From Anticarsia gemmatalis (Eukaryota; Arthropoda; Insecta; Lepidoptera; Erebidae): a stretch of DNA of 64,000 nucleotides. The first letter of the stretch is position 1, and each line of letters begins with the position of its first letter. Positions 26,240 through 37,900 of the stretch are shown in pieces. The translations under genes and the position numbers were made by a program. Location: assembly GCF_050436995.1 (NCBI RefSeq), contig NC_134757.1:4352501-4416500 (forward strand), read 5' to 3'. The notes below the pieces were generated by a model that saw only the letters and a program-made list of their open reading frames with translations, did not search any database and was not told the origin of the DNA.

Positions 26240-26640
26240 GTCCTTTCTGTTACGTGTTACTAAATGTGCGATAGTAGGAAATACAACAGTTGCAAAGAAC
26301 ACTCCTCTTCGATTCCCGGCCCGAACTAAAATTACGTCCTTGAGTTTTCATTCCAAGAAATACTTGACTGCGAAAATTCCATACTTGTATAATAAGAGCC
26401 TGGAAGGGTGCAGTATACAGGTTTAATTCTGCTGATCTTTCGAAGGTAATGTTGATCCTTCGTATTATGAAAATAGGAGCATTCAGCTACGATTCCCTGG
26501 CTAGCTTGACCTAAAATAACGACTTGTGTTCCTGTCAAGAAATACTTGAGACTGCCTAAATTCCATTCTTCGTATAAGAGATGCCTGGAGGGGTGCATTG
26601 TAGCTGTCATCCTGCACCTGATCATTCGCCGGTGGTGTGG
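26240..26640. repeat. Diverged tandem duplication, period about 200 bp
   Basis: A unit at about 26300-26420 recurs at about 26497-26610. Both contain a CGATTCCC-type box-B-like start, AAGAAATACTTGA(C/G)ACTGC-like text, an AAATTCCAT segment and a GCCTGGA(A/G)GGGTGCA segment. Possibly two SINE-like copies in tandem. Confidence 0.55.
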
Positions 26641-27812
26641 TTCTACTGCTTCTTCAGGTTATGAAAATTATGAAATAGAATTATCGTTGGCCAGCTGAAA
26701 TAAAACTAGCCGCTGTGACCGAATATCGGTCATTTAGTAATCGTAAAGTAGTAAAATCTATGTTATGTTACGGTCTATGTTACTTACGTAACCATTACTT
26801 ATTACTAACAATGATAATAACTTAAGGTTTTAAACATTCGCATGCGTAAATCGTGCACGAGGAAAAATATAGTTTCGGAAACAAGTTTTGTCGAGGTTAT
26901 AGAGAGAGGGTTATTATATCCAGGTAGACGATTGTGGTTGATTATATGTCGTAAAATTACAAACAATTTATCGACTAATTACTAATGTTTTTGTTTTTAC
27001 ACGGCGATCGAAACAAAACAAATAAGGAGCCATTAACACACATTCGTTATTTATAAACCTTAAAGGGATCTTTTCTTGAACATCGTCTAGCTAAACAAGT
27101 TTTTTTTTAATATCCGTAGAAAAATCATCGCGTGTTTGATGTGGTTCAAGTTATTCCATTAGTTAGATTGTTTACAATCATAAACAATCTCAAACTTTAT
27201 TTGTAATCATTAACATTTTTGCCTAACTAACAAACCTTAGTCAAAATTCTTCAGGAATATTTTACGAAATGGATTACAATTACATATTTTTGAGCCATAT
27301 ACTTTAAACCTTGAGATATATAAAGTAAATATATAAATATTTGTGTGGGGAAGTCCCCGGCCTAGCAACACTCGAACACTGAAGCCCCCTCGTTACTGAT
27401 AGCACCTATCTCAGATGATGTATCACTGTTCGTACCCTGCCTAGTGCCTACGACAAACTGTCTAATAAAATATACTATTATAGCTAATACAATGGATATA
27501 TAACTAATCTTCTTAATGATTTATTGAACACTGTGTCGGATGTGCATATAAATAAGTATCTAAGTAAATTATTATACAATTAGCGTTTTGAATTGTCTGC
27601 TGTAGATTATGATAATGACAAAATGGATTTAAAGTACAGAGCGCATATATTTTTTAACATAATACTAGGTACACCAACCCAAGATTGCATAGATGTTTTA
27701 AAAAATGTAACATTTTGAAGAGAAATTATTTAATTTTCGTTATGTTATATCGACATGAAAAAGTATTCTTAACACAATATTGACTACAAAATTTATGTTT
27801 GTGTGCAAGACC

Positions 27813-27865
27813 TATAATTTTGCAACAAACCAAATCATTATGATTTGGTTTGTTGCAAAATTATA
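27813..27865. repeat. Perfect 25-bp palindrome with a 3-nt loop
   Basis: Arms 27813-27837 and 27841-27865 are exact inverse copies (core TTTTGCAACAAACCAAATCA), separated by TTA. Function unknown. Confidence 0.95.
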
Positions 27866-28224
27866 ATATATACCTAATTTAATAAAACATGTTAATTACA
27901 AATCAAATTTTGCCTAAGGCGCGAACGCTCAAATAAATCTACCAGTTTTTCGCTGCTTTTTTATAACGACTAACACTATAAAACGAGGCAGCAACGTAGA
28001 TACATATTTCCTTCGGTCAAATATAATTACAGAAGTCACAAGATTGATATAATCATAGCTATAAGTACGTAGGTAACTAGTTTGTGTAAGTATTCATGAA
28101 GTTTCTACGAGTAATTATAGGATACTAATGAACTAGTTTCAAGCTTAGCAACGGGACTTAATGAGGGCTATAAACAACTCGATAGTCATCACTTTAAGAT
28201 GGAATCGTTATTATATTTTAAACA

Positions 28225-28420
28225 CTGCGTCACTACATTTTATTAAATAAAGCCCCCTTGCCGCGTATGTCTGTATGTTCTAACGAATCTGATTCAATAA
28301 AACAGTAGGTTGATTTACCACCGGTTCTGAAGGTAGGACGAAGAAAACAGCTGTTCAAAAAGTAATAGCCATTCCTTTTGATCGTCAAAGAGATTTTTTC
28401 AAATGTTCTACTACAATCCG
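28225..28420 (-). mobile_element. Probable Helitron or MITE remnant
   Basis: Contains CCGCGTATGTCTGTATGTTC and CCACCGGTTCTGAAGG, phrases common in moth non-autonomous elements. The overlapping 103-codon minus frame (28233-28544) is not recognisable as a gene. Confidence 0.35.
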
Positions 28421-28787
28421 TTGAATTTGTTAAATCAAATGCAACGGCAATAATTCCGTGAAATAAAACCCACCAGTATAATGAAAGAAAACTGTTTCCA
28501 CATTTGTTTGTATGTACATAAAAGATAAACTTGTCCGGTTTCATTGCGAGGTTACTTCCGGGTCATATGCGGTTAGGACTTTACGGCTCAGCAAATTTAC
28601 TGGTCACATTTTTAAGCCAGAAACATTTCATGAGTAAAATTCTTTCATGATTTAAAATTGTTTTATGCTGTGCGGTATTAAAATTAATAATGTGCGACCA
28701 TCGTTGTTCAACGGAATGTGTCGTTAAAATAGCTATACATATGTATCAGCTGTACGTATTTTTCAATCTTTTTATCCTTGGAATATA

Positions 28788-28993
28788 TTCGGTTGGGGAA
28801 AAAGATTTTTCGCATTATAGTATGTATGAACTTGTAATAAAATCTCTTTGGCTTCAAGATTTCGTTTTGGTTCATTAGATTTCTTTCAGCGAGCTCGTGA
28901 GGTACCCAAATGTCGAGCTTTTTTGTGTAGAGAAAAGATTTTATTACAAGTTCATACATACTATAATGCGAAAAGACTTTTTCCCCGGCCTAA
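28788..28993. mobile_element. 206-bp mariner-type MITE with about 58-bp inverted ends
   Basis: The left end (TTCGGTTGGGGAAAAAG) and the inverted right end (TTAGGCCGGGGAAAAAG) share CGCATTATAGTATGTATGAA and beyond. TA flanks both sides (28786-28787 and 28994-28995). The element is almost all terminal repeat, a deletion derivative of a mariner. Confidence 0.85.
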
Positions 28994-28999
28994 TATACT

Positions 29000-31900
29000 G
29001 CTACAATCAAAATCTTCTCCTCTCCAATGCCCCACCACTTTTTGACGCGATTAGTTTCAATTTTTCGCAGCAGTAAATACTCATTCTGACTAAAAACTAG
29101 TTCGTTAGATTACTAGAGCCACCCACAGCCATCTGCAGATTCCACTACCGCCTATAAATTCTACTCACTGTTTGCTATTCAACACTTCGTCAACCTTAAA
29201 ATAGTCTATCCTTTTTCGCGTCTTCACAAAATATACGCAGCCCTTTGTTTTTCCAACAAGTTTGCAAGTTCCACGAAAACAATTCACCTTCTTTTATTAT
29301 TTAAGACTTGCTCCACTTCCGACAAGTGAATGTGTCCAGAAGATAAATATTGAAATGTCTTCTCTTTATTCAACAGTTTCAGAATGAAAATTCATATTCT
29401 AAGCCCTTTATATCTAGCATGTCACTCTGAAGTAACTTATTACCCCTAAAATGAAACTAGTTGTGAAAAAGAATTTGCAAAATCGAGACCATTTTGGTCT
29501 CTTCTTCAATCGCTTTGTTTAGGAAGGTTTCGTTTTAGTTCCTATCATCAAAGACAGCAGAATTAAAAACAATATTTTGTTTAGACAATTAATATCTAGA
29601 ATTAACAATCTATTGATTTTAATCTCCTGAATGTTATAATTTGTTAGAATTTCACAGTAGAATTCTTCTCAATTTATTTTCCGGAGTTACCATCAGATAC
29701 TTGCAACAAAATAATTTTACAACTACAACTAGTTACACGGGTTAAAGACAATATTCGAATAACCCATCCGACACAAAATACACCTCAGAAACTAACCGAG
29801 AATTAGTCAGAAGCAGAAAAAATGCAGTTAAATACATCAGTTCCGTTGTATTTCGTAAGGTCTACATGTAGTGACTACCGGTGACATTCAAGATCAATGT
29901 CTCTCTCCATTTAAGGAGTATTATCACCACTCGTTTTGGGTCAACAACCAATCACATACAATTTATTTCCATTAAACCTTTAAGTGTTAAAGCATTATAC
30001 TTCTCATTGACTGTTGATTTATCACGTTATCGTATTATAGATTTGTTCGGCAGACAAATATTGATTTATAGTCATACTCATTCTCGCCACAAACTATAGT
30101 CCAACAACTTAAAAGAGAACCTTGGCTTGAAAGGTATCCGGTACTTATTTAGAACTGATGAAACCGATCATAAATCTTCAGTTGAGATATAAATGTTTAA
30201 AAATACTTTAGCAATTACAATGGAAATCTTCCAAAAAGCTGCCAAAACAGGTTTCTGTCACTCTTGATGACTAAATGCTTAATAGAGTAAGTTAACTTTA
30301 GTAGCTGATGTTCTAGGACTTTGGATCTCGACTAATAACTTACTACTCTAAGACGTAAAAGCCAAGTTAGAAATACCAGAAATAACATTACTTATTTAGA
30401 AAACAAAATTACACGAGACTAAAGGAACCGCGTCAAATTGTGCTATTGTTTATTATTAGAAAGAGTTTCAGTATATTCGTTTGCTTATATTCCTCATTCT
30501 TGCTGTCTGCTAAGAAGCATTATTTCAATAATAACATTTAGTTTTCCTTTATTTAGAAAACATAAATTTAAATTACTAGCTCTATAGCTCTTCCAGTATT
30601 TATTTTGGTGCTATTGACTACAAGTTAAATTCTTTATAAAAAAAATGTATATTAATCTATCCTTTAAAACCTTAAAGGCTATCCAATTTAGCTCGTTTCT
30701 CTACTAGTATTGAATATCGACAACCAGTAGCTATCAAGAATTTTTGTATAAAAATCTTATGAGTACCTCTAGCGGCCGTCGTAGTAACTATTTTTGCAGT
30801 ATGTTTTAAATGTCAAACTTTCGATACTCGATAATTCCGACTGTAAAAAATCTCGCTACTGAACGTATTTAGTACCGAAAACTTCAAATCCTTTCCCGGC
30901 AATCTATCTATATGACATATACACGAACTCCACGTGATCGCTACCAAGGATAAATGCAAATTGGTAATAAAACTATGCCTCTTACTACTAAATACCAGAC
31001 ATCCTACAAGTAAACCTGTTATTGATTCTAATGAGATAGTTTCAAAAGTTTACGACAGTCGTTACAAAAGTCATTGAGAAAGGTGTTTGCCTTTATCTGT
31101 GCGAAACGCAATGGATACTAAGCAAATATGATTGCGATGTGTTACGAAAATGTCAACAGGCGATAATACAGTAGCTCGATTCTCTAATACTATCGACTAA
31201 CGACAATCGGCTAGCTATCGGGAAATTGTACACGAAAATCGTTTAGCGCCTCTACCGGGCTCCGTAAGAACTATTTAAGCAGTACATTTAAATGACAAAC
31301 TCTCTATACTCGACAGTACCGACTCTAGAGAATTGTGCTACTGTACTGTCATGTAACAATAGTTGATAACGTGGTCTATTCTGTGACGTGGTCATGGTAT
31401 TTAGAACAAAGATAGTCACACGTCACCTGATAATGGATGATAATGACCTTGCCAAATATACCTTCATAACGCCGTTTAATCTCTCAATCAAGATTTGAAA
31501 ATACAGAATTTTAACGTTTAGGTAGGTATATATATTCCACACTGTCATTGTCGTTTTGGTTGCAGTTTTTAAAAGTTACTCAAAAAACAAAAAACTACCA
31601 AGCTCTGTAAAATAAAACTTATCAGTAGCTCGTATTGCGAGATTTCCCAAGCCTTTCCTACTGTTTTCCGAGATAATAGGTTATCTCAAGAGACATATAG
31701 TTCAACTTTCAAGTAAGAGATTTTCTACAATTCGTTTAAAGTTACCTAAATACTTTTCTCTCAACAATGTTAATATAACATTATTACAATATATCAGTAA
31801 CAAATGGATAACGTCGTGATGAAACCCTGCATGCCTAATAATGTTTTAATTCATTTCTTGACTTGGCCAGCGTGGTGGACTCAAGGCCTAACCCTTCCCT

Positions 31901-32425
31901 TTCGTGACCCTTTGACCCTTGCCCAGCAGTGGGACAGTTATGGGTTAAAAAAAAGTGTAAAGTCACTTAATATTTCGTAAAAAAATAAACAACAAATCTT
32001 TTTTAATTCTTGACATTGTTTTATCTTTGTAATTAGCGAGTGAGTGAGTATATTGTATGGGGGACATCGTTTGAACTAGACGTTAGTACAATTAGATAGC
32101 CGTGGCGTGTCACTTGTAATCGACGTGATGAATGGACCACTCAATGTGACTGGCATCTGACGACGAATACAATCAAAGATGTTTTACTATGTACTGAATA
32201 ATTAGCAATTTTATATTGTAGTTAAAAAGCATAGCACTCATACGAAAGAGTCTGCAAAAACTAATTTCTTGAATTTTCTAATCCTTTACTGTATTGGAAA
32301 GTATAGGTACTATCGTACTCATAGATAATGTAGGATTCTAGCGTGTGTATTATAAAAAATCACTGTATTAAGTTTCATGATGGCTATGTGGGCGACACTA
32401 TTATCATTTGCCAAAACTCTGCTGA
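29000..32425. other. Long non-coding stretch with two diverged repeat copies
   Basis: No gene seen. Copies of one unclassified repeat lie at about 30712-30872 and 31188-31345, each with GATACTCGA-type text, a CTATTT(T/A)(T/A)GCAGTA segment and a GCTACTG end. A reverse TGGGCAAGG-type repeat is at 31862-31948. Confidence 0.45.
31862..31948 (-). repeat. Lepidopteran LINE-3'-end-like repeat fragment, reverse
   Basis: Contains GTGGTGGACTCAAGGCCTAA and TTGCCCAGCAGTGGGACAG, the reverse complement of the motif at 2285, 40346 and 41265. Confidence 0.65.
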
Positions 32426-32433
32426 AAATAAAC

Positions 32434-33167
32434 GGGTCTTTAGGCGTTTCGCACCGCAAGTGATTCGCCCCGCGGTGCGAATCGCCTAAGTCTTATTTCT
32501 GAATGGGTCGTTTCATACCGCGGTGCGAATCGCCCAATAACTCGTTACAATGGGTCGATTCGTCCCACAAGTTTTTATCGAGTTGGTGGTTGGTGGTGGT
32601 ATTTGATAAAGAGGATGTATTGTGGTACAACCGAACACAAAATTATTGTTCAACATAACAACATAAAATGTAATTCCTGTGACTTTAAAAATTGAACTAG
32701 TTATGAGGAAATTGTAACGTATATCATAGTTTGTGATCATCAAAATTTAGTTCAAAGTAAAGCGTCAAATGTTAATCGAACTGTGATTGTAGACCATTGC
32801 CATATTACTAATACTTGTGTTATTTTTTTTGATGTTGATTTCTCTTTTTGTAGTTTGTATGATTATTTATAAAATCGATATGACTATGCCATCTTTACAT
32901 TGGGTTTAAACATATACTGTAACATTATTTTGTCAACGATCACTTTTCTTCTCACCTGTACTAATTCTCGATGGAATTTTTTATGAGTCCAAATTAGACC
33001 TACCAAAGGGATATTGACTCATTTTATCATCGGTCCGAATCGACCTATTCCAAAATATACCATAGGCCATTCGCCCCGCTCCAAACACTGCGAGCTTGTA
33101 CTGTACTGTACTTGGGCGATTCGCACCGCGGGGCGAATAGCTTGTGGTACGAAATGACTAAAGACCC
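32434..33167. mobile_element. 734-bp non-autonomous DNA transposon with GC-rich inverted ends
   Basis: The ends are about 58-bp inverted repeats starting GGGTCTTTAG and sharing ATTCGCCCCGCGGTGCGAAT. Perfect 8-bp duplications AAATAAAC flank it (32426-32433 and 33168-33175). Further GGTGCGAATCGCC copies lie just inside. An 8-bp duplication fits hAT, P or Merlin elements. No transposase is encoded. Confidence 0.85.
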
Positions 33168-33683
33168 AAATAAACAACTGAATAATAATATAATTATAAT
33201 CATTTTCCTTAGTTTTATTAAAGAGATATCTCTTCGGTAACCTTTAAGCAGTTATTTTCATATTTGAGGAAGGAATGCCACATTTAAGTGGTCCTTAATT
33301 ACTGGAACTAATTCAAATGGTACAGATAAAACGAACACATCATCAATTAAGTTGAAATCGATAACACAATTGATAAATCGATTATATCTATTATCTATTG
33401 ATAATTATCATTATCTTTGATTGTAGATAAATTAACTGGTAATAACTGGCTTCTTTCCCACGTGACTTAAAATGCCATGTGACAAAATAATGGCGAAATA
33501 TGGGTGTATTTCAAAAACCTCCGGTAACGTCTTCGTTTATAACAGGTGTGATGTTATGTAAGTGATGTATGTGACTCTACTTGCCACAAATCAATTATTT
33601 ATCAAACTAGTAACTTTTACAGGCAAGTTAGTGCGCAAGGTACAGGTTCAAATTAAAATAAACATAACTCAGTTGTATTATTC

Positions 33684-33886
33684 TAACTCCCGCCCGTGAC
33701 TTTGTTCGCGTGCAGAGATTCCCTGTGGTAAACAGTACCCTATGTGTTAATCTAGGGTATAAACTATCTGTTTATAGTGTGTATCAAATAAAAACATTCG
33801 TTCAGTTGCGTTTTTTTTGTGAAAGAATAACAAACATACTTCCATCCATCCTCATAAACTTTCGCATTTGTAGTATCAGTAGAATG
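33684..33886 (-). mobile_element. Degraded Helitron fragment
   Basis: Carries CCCGTGACTTTGTTCGCGTG at one end and TAAACTTTCGCATTTGTAGT near the other, matching the ends of the short moth Helitrons. The exact termini are eroded. Confidence 0.45.
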
Positions 33887-34591
33887 AGGTACCTTTACGA
33901 AGTATAATTAAAATAACAGTTTCAAGTTTTCACTTCTGTCAGCAGTCCACAAGAATGCCGATATTATATAATTATTTAATTTTAATTGGTCTGTTATATG
34001 TTGAAGTTGATACGTTGCCATCTGTTACAGTCAACGAACCGTCAAAATAATGTGATTCATAATATTTCCATTGTAAATATGAAATAAAAGGTATACGTAT
34101 TCATCACGATAATCATGACAGCTAAACATAATCTATTTGAAACAAAAAAACATATCAAAGTGTCAAAACAAAAACAGAATGATAAAAATCAGTTGCAAAT
34201 GTACTTAAATGATAACTTTGGTACTTTATTGTGTAAAAATAACTAGGATTGGTTCGAAATGATTCAGTTGAAAGTAAATACAAAAGAAGTTTAGTTTCGT
34301 TACGTTGAACTATGAATTTATCTTGAAAACTAATCGATTACAGTACATTGATATGAAAACAGAAAAATAAAGAATACGAGAGCTGTTTTAATGAAGGGTA
34401 AAAACCTATTTGCTTAGTTTTAATGATCACCAGTCATTTTTATAGAAAAACGAATAGTTGGGCCACCCAAGTCTGCAATAGTATATATATTTCAATAAAA
34501 ATATGAAAGGAAATAATAGGAACTTCGAAAGCACTTCCGAATAACAATGCATAGATAAAATAATTAGGCTAAGTTTAAACCAAACCAACTA

Positions 34592-34647
34592 ATGCCCGAT
34601 TTCTGAGGTGAACTTCCATCAAATGTGTCTCAGAAACCGGGCAATAA
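34592..34647. mobile_element. Tiny MITE derivative
   Basis: A short inverted repeat (TGCCCGATTTCTGAG ... CTCAGAAACCGGGCA) whose ends match the right end of the element at 62066-62192. It lies about 70 bases before the TATA box of the gamma-glutamyltransferase exon. Confidence 0.5.
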
Positions 34648-34715
34648 AGATCCAAAGGGTTTTTTTTAAGTTTCAGTATATTTACAATTTCCGCAATGAT
34701 TGCACCAAATGCACG

Positions 34716-34865
34716 TATATAAAATCGTTTATCGTCATCTAGTTTTCTTCAAGTCACCGATACAAATCAACAATGGACAGTATTAAATCAAGTTATTTTC
34801 TACATACACAAACATAGTGCGTTCTTTGTATAGTGATAGTTTAAAGACTGAAGTGTTCTAACAAA
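34716..34865 (+). promoter_or_regulatory. Probable TATA promoter and 5' UTR of the downstream gamma-glutamyltransferase first exon, with a uORF
   Basis: TATATAAAA at 34716-34724 would set transcription start about 30 bases on, near 34745. The leader then contains one upstream reading frame, ATG at 34773 to TAG at 34815-34817 (14 codons), ending 48 bases before the main ATG at 34866. No other upstream ATG is present. The exact start site is inferred. Confidence 0.5.
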
Positions 34866-34978
34866 ATGCCTGAACAACAATTGATAAGGCACAGTTCGCT
34901 CAAGAAGCCTGGGAGACCAGATATAAGGAAGAAAAACCGACATGTACTCATTCGACTACCGGATTCTGATCCTGAAGG
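34866..34978 (+). CDS. Ggt: Gamma-glutamyltransferase coding exon 1 (basic cytosolic N-terminus)
   Basis: It begins MPEQQLIRHSSLKKPGR and encodes 37 full codons plus the first two bases of a glycine codon (phase 2), followed by the donor GTAATG. The peptide is rich in Lys and Arg, as expected for the cytosolic side of a type II membrane protein. The ATG is preceded by AACAAA, a good insect start context. A possible acceptor at 34675-34676 (TTTCAG) means this exon could also be used as an internal exon from 34677 by transcripts started farther upstream. Confidence 0.8.
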
Positions 34979-37900
34979 GTAATGTTTAATTATATATTAA
35001 TATTTTACTTTTATATTCCAAGTTAAAAGAATATCGGTATATAGCAGAGAACTATTATTTTGTATGTAGGTAAATACTGCTTTAACAAATCTTCGAAAAA
35101 TGCCTTATAAATATATTTAAAAATATGGTAAACTCAAATATTCTGCAAATCAATTGAGTATAATAGAGTAATAATGTATTAGTAGAGTATAAATAGGTAA
35201 GTATGTAAGTGTTTGTTGTCGGTACGCCTGACAATATAGTCTGCGCAATTCGCTAGATATAGCTACTAGCGTAAGTATATATTGAATGTAAATAAAATGC
35301 AGGAGGTATTATTTTCGTTATTTTGAAAAGCTAATATAAAGTTTTCGTCTGACTTTTCTATTTTTCTTATTTGCGCAGTGTCGCCATCTGTTGAAATGTG
35401 AATTAATTTCGTGTTAGCCACGCTCGCCCTGGAACAGCTGTTCTTGGTATCGATTTCCACGATACCCGCAAGCAAGTTCACTGCGTAACCACCTGCCATT
35501 TCTCTAAAACGTCATTGGGACAGTCTAAATTCTTATAATATCTGTGTTACGCGACATAAAAGCAAAATAAAACACCTACGAGTTTTGGTTTTTAGGAACA
35601 AAGCTACCAATTCACTTGTGTGGTGGAAAACTGTTGGGAAATTGACAAGGTTATGTTGTGATGTGCCGCTAATCAGTACGGGACCTGTCAACCTGAAGTA
35701 TTGTTGTAAAGAGACATGGAGCAATCATTGCGAAGTGGTCTACACAGGAGAAACTTTATCAGTAACCATGCTGACGAGGCACCCATAGATACAATACGTT
35801 TGGTGTCCCCTATCAATAGATTTACTATATTCCAAGGCAACTTCAGTAGTGATGACGATGATTACCCGGAAAAGTGAGTAATATTGTCCATGAACTGACC
35901 AGCCCGCACATTTCGAAAGTGTTGTGATGTTATTGTTAAATAACATCATCGATGAAATTAAAGAACAAACCTTTGGTATTTTGGATAACAATGTCTCACA
36001 CAACACAAAATTGCTATTCGATAACAGATAGCGCTAATTGCGAATTGTTTTATTTGTTTCAGGCCGTATAAGCTCAAGACTAAGATAGTTATCACAGCTC
36101 TAGCTGTGCTTGTGTTCGTGTCAGCACTGAGCGGCTACTTGATCGGAAGTGCGGACTATACGTCAAGGAGGACGGCAGAACCTCCTGATCCAATTGAGCC
36201 TCTCAAACCATCAGCATCGCGGCTCCATGTGTTCCAAAGGGCCGCTGTGTGCACAGATGCACCTCAGTGTTCAAGAATTGGAAGGTAAGTTCTCTCTTCT
36301 GTTGTTTATATTGCTAGCCGCTTTCTGTGATTCTGTCTGTTAAAAGTTCATCTCTATGATAGCAGATGGACAGTGATTTAATCAAAGGACTAGGTCTTTT
36401 AGCTATTCGGTCAGTTAGATTAAGATACGTTTGATACATTCTCTGTTTCGTTTTTGAGACAACATAACTTTCTAGAAAAAATCAGAAGTACTAGAATTTT
36501 AGTAAATGATTTAAATTGGGCTTTTTCGTGTGTGGCCTCAATGTTTTAAACAGACAAATTTTTACAAGGTAACCGATTAGAAACATAGCGCGTACGAACT
36601 AAAAGAACCAATTGCTCATCACACTTTTAAACTGCAACTACATCCTAATTAATGTAAATAAGCTGAGCATGTGCTGATTAATACTGAAATATCACGTGAT
36701 AAAAGGTTTTCAGTACCCATGACTTTTTCATAATATTTTAGTTACCGCTACTCACCAATAGATGGCGGTACTCGATCAAAACATTGAGTTATACATTATT
36801 AAGTAGCTGCCTACTGGTGTTTCACATCGAGTTAATGCTGATTCGTTGCGCTCCTAATTGACGCAATAATATTATTGTAGATATATGTACGTATTTACAG
36901 ATATGTACTACATGTATAATGTCACATTGAGCCGGCATTCAGAGTTGCCTAAATAACAAAAAATCTACCAATTTAGTAGAAATTGTAATGTCATTGCACA
37001 TGTGCTGTATCACAACCTCTTAGTTTTCATTAACAGGTAGTTGTTAGTTTTTAAGCTGGATATCGAGTCTAGCTCACAAAACCATGATTGGAGGTCTGCT
37101 GACTAAATAAATTTTCTTATTTTCCGTCACATTATCTTCCTGTAAACACAATCAATCTTCCTGATTTGCTTAATTAATTATGATTTAACATAGTGAAAAG
37201 GATCTAAGTTACCCTGTTTAGGTAGATGAGTGAGGTTATAAATGTGTCCATAACCTGTATCACTAAAGGCGTATAACCAATATTATGGTTGCGGATAACA
37301 TCGTTTTGTACCAAAACAATCATTTGATGGCGGTAGGAATTACCATTTCTAAGTTGGTATTACAAGCCGGCTTACTCACACACACAAACGTCTATAAATA
37401 AACAAAACATCCTTCATAACCGGGTCGGCGCAGCGTTTCAACCAATCACGTTTCGAGAATTTTATCGACGCGCATGCGGTCAGTGACGTGTCGGTGCCAA
37501 CGTATAAAAGCGCGCTGCCTCCAAACACAACGAACATTCAGTTAAAACACGTTCTGAAGCAACGTCGTCGACGCGACTAATTCTCAGTGATTTCAATATT
37601 TATATAATTAAAACGTAAATATGTCCGAAGCTTTCTTTGACGAGTACGACTACTACAACTTCGACCACGACAAGCACATCTTCTCTGGACACAGCGGCAA
37701 ACAGCGCACCAAGAAGGAGGTCAACGAGCACACCAACCACTTCGACCCGTCCGGCCATTCCAGAAAGATCGTCACCAAGCTGGTCAACACCGAGAACAAC
37801 AAGAAAGCTAACAAGCATTAATGGACCCTCGCACATTACATGACTATGGCTTGTAAACGGACAATCGAGATGCCGAGTGAAAGGAGGACTTTATGGCGGA

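Noticed and set aside
28708..28959. 83-codon minus frame
   Set aside because: It lies mostly within the mariner MITE at 28788-28993.
32513..32743. 76-codon minus frame
   Set aside because: It lies inside the non-autonomous transposon at 32434-33167 and resembles no transposase.
35788..35873. Exon 2 starting at the later AG (35787-35788)
   Set aside because: It would put exon 2 out of frame with the phase-2 first exons. The acceptor at 35761-35762 keeps the frame open.
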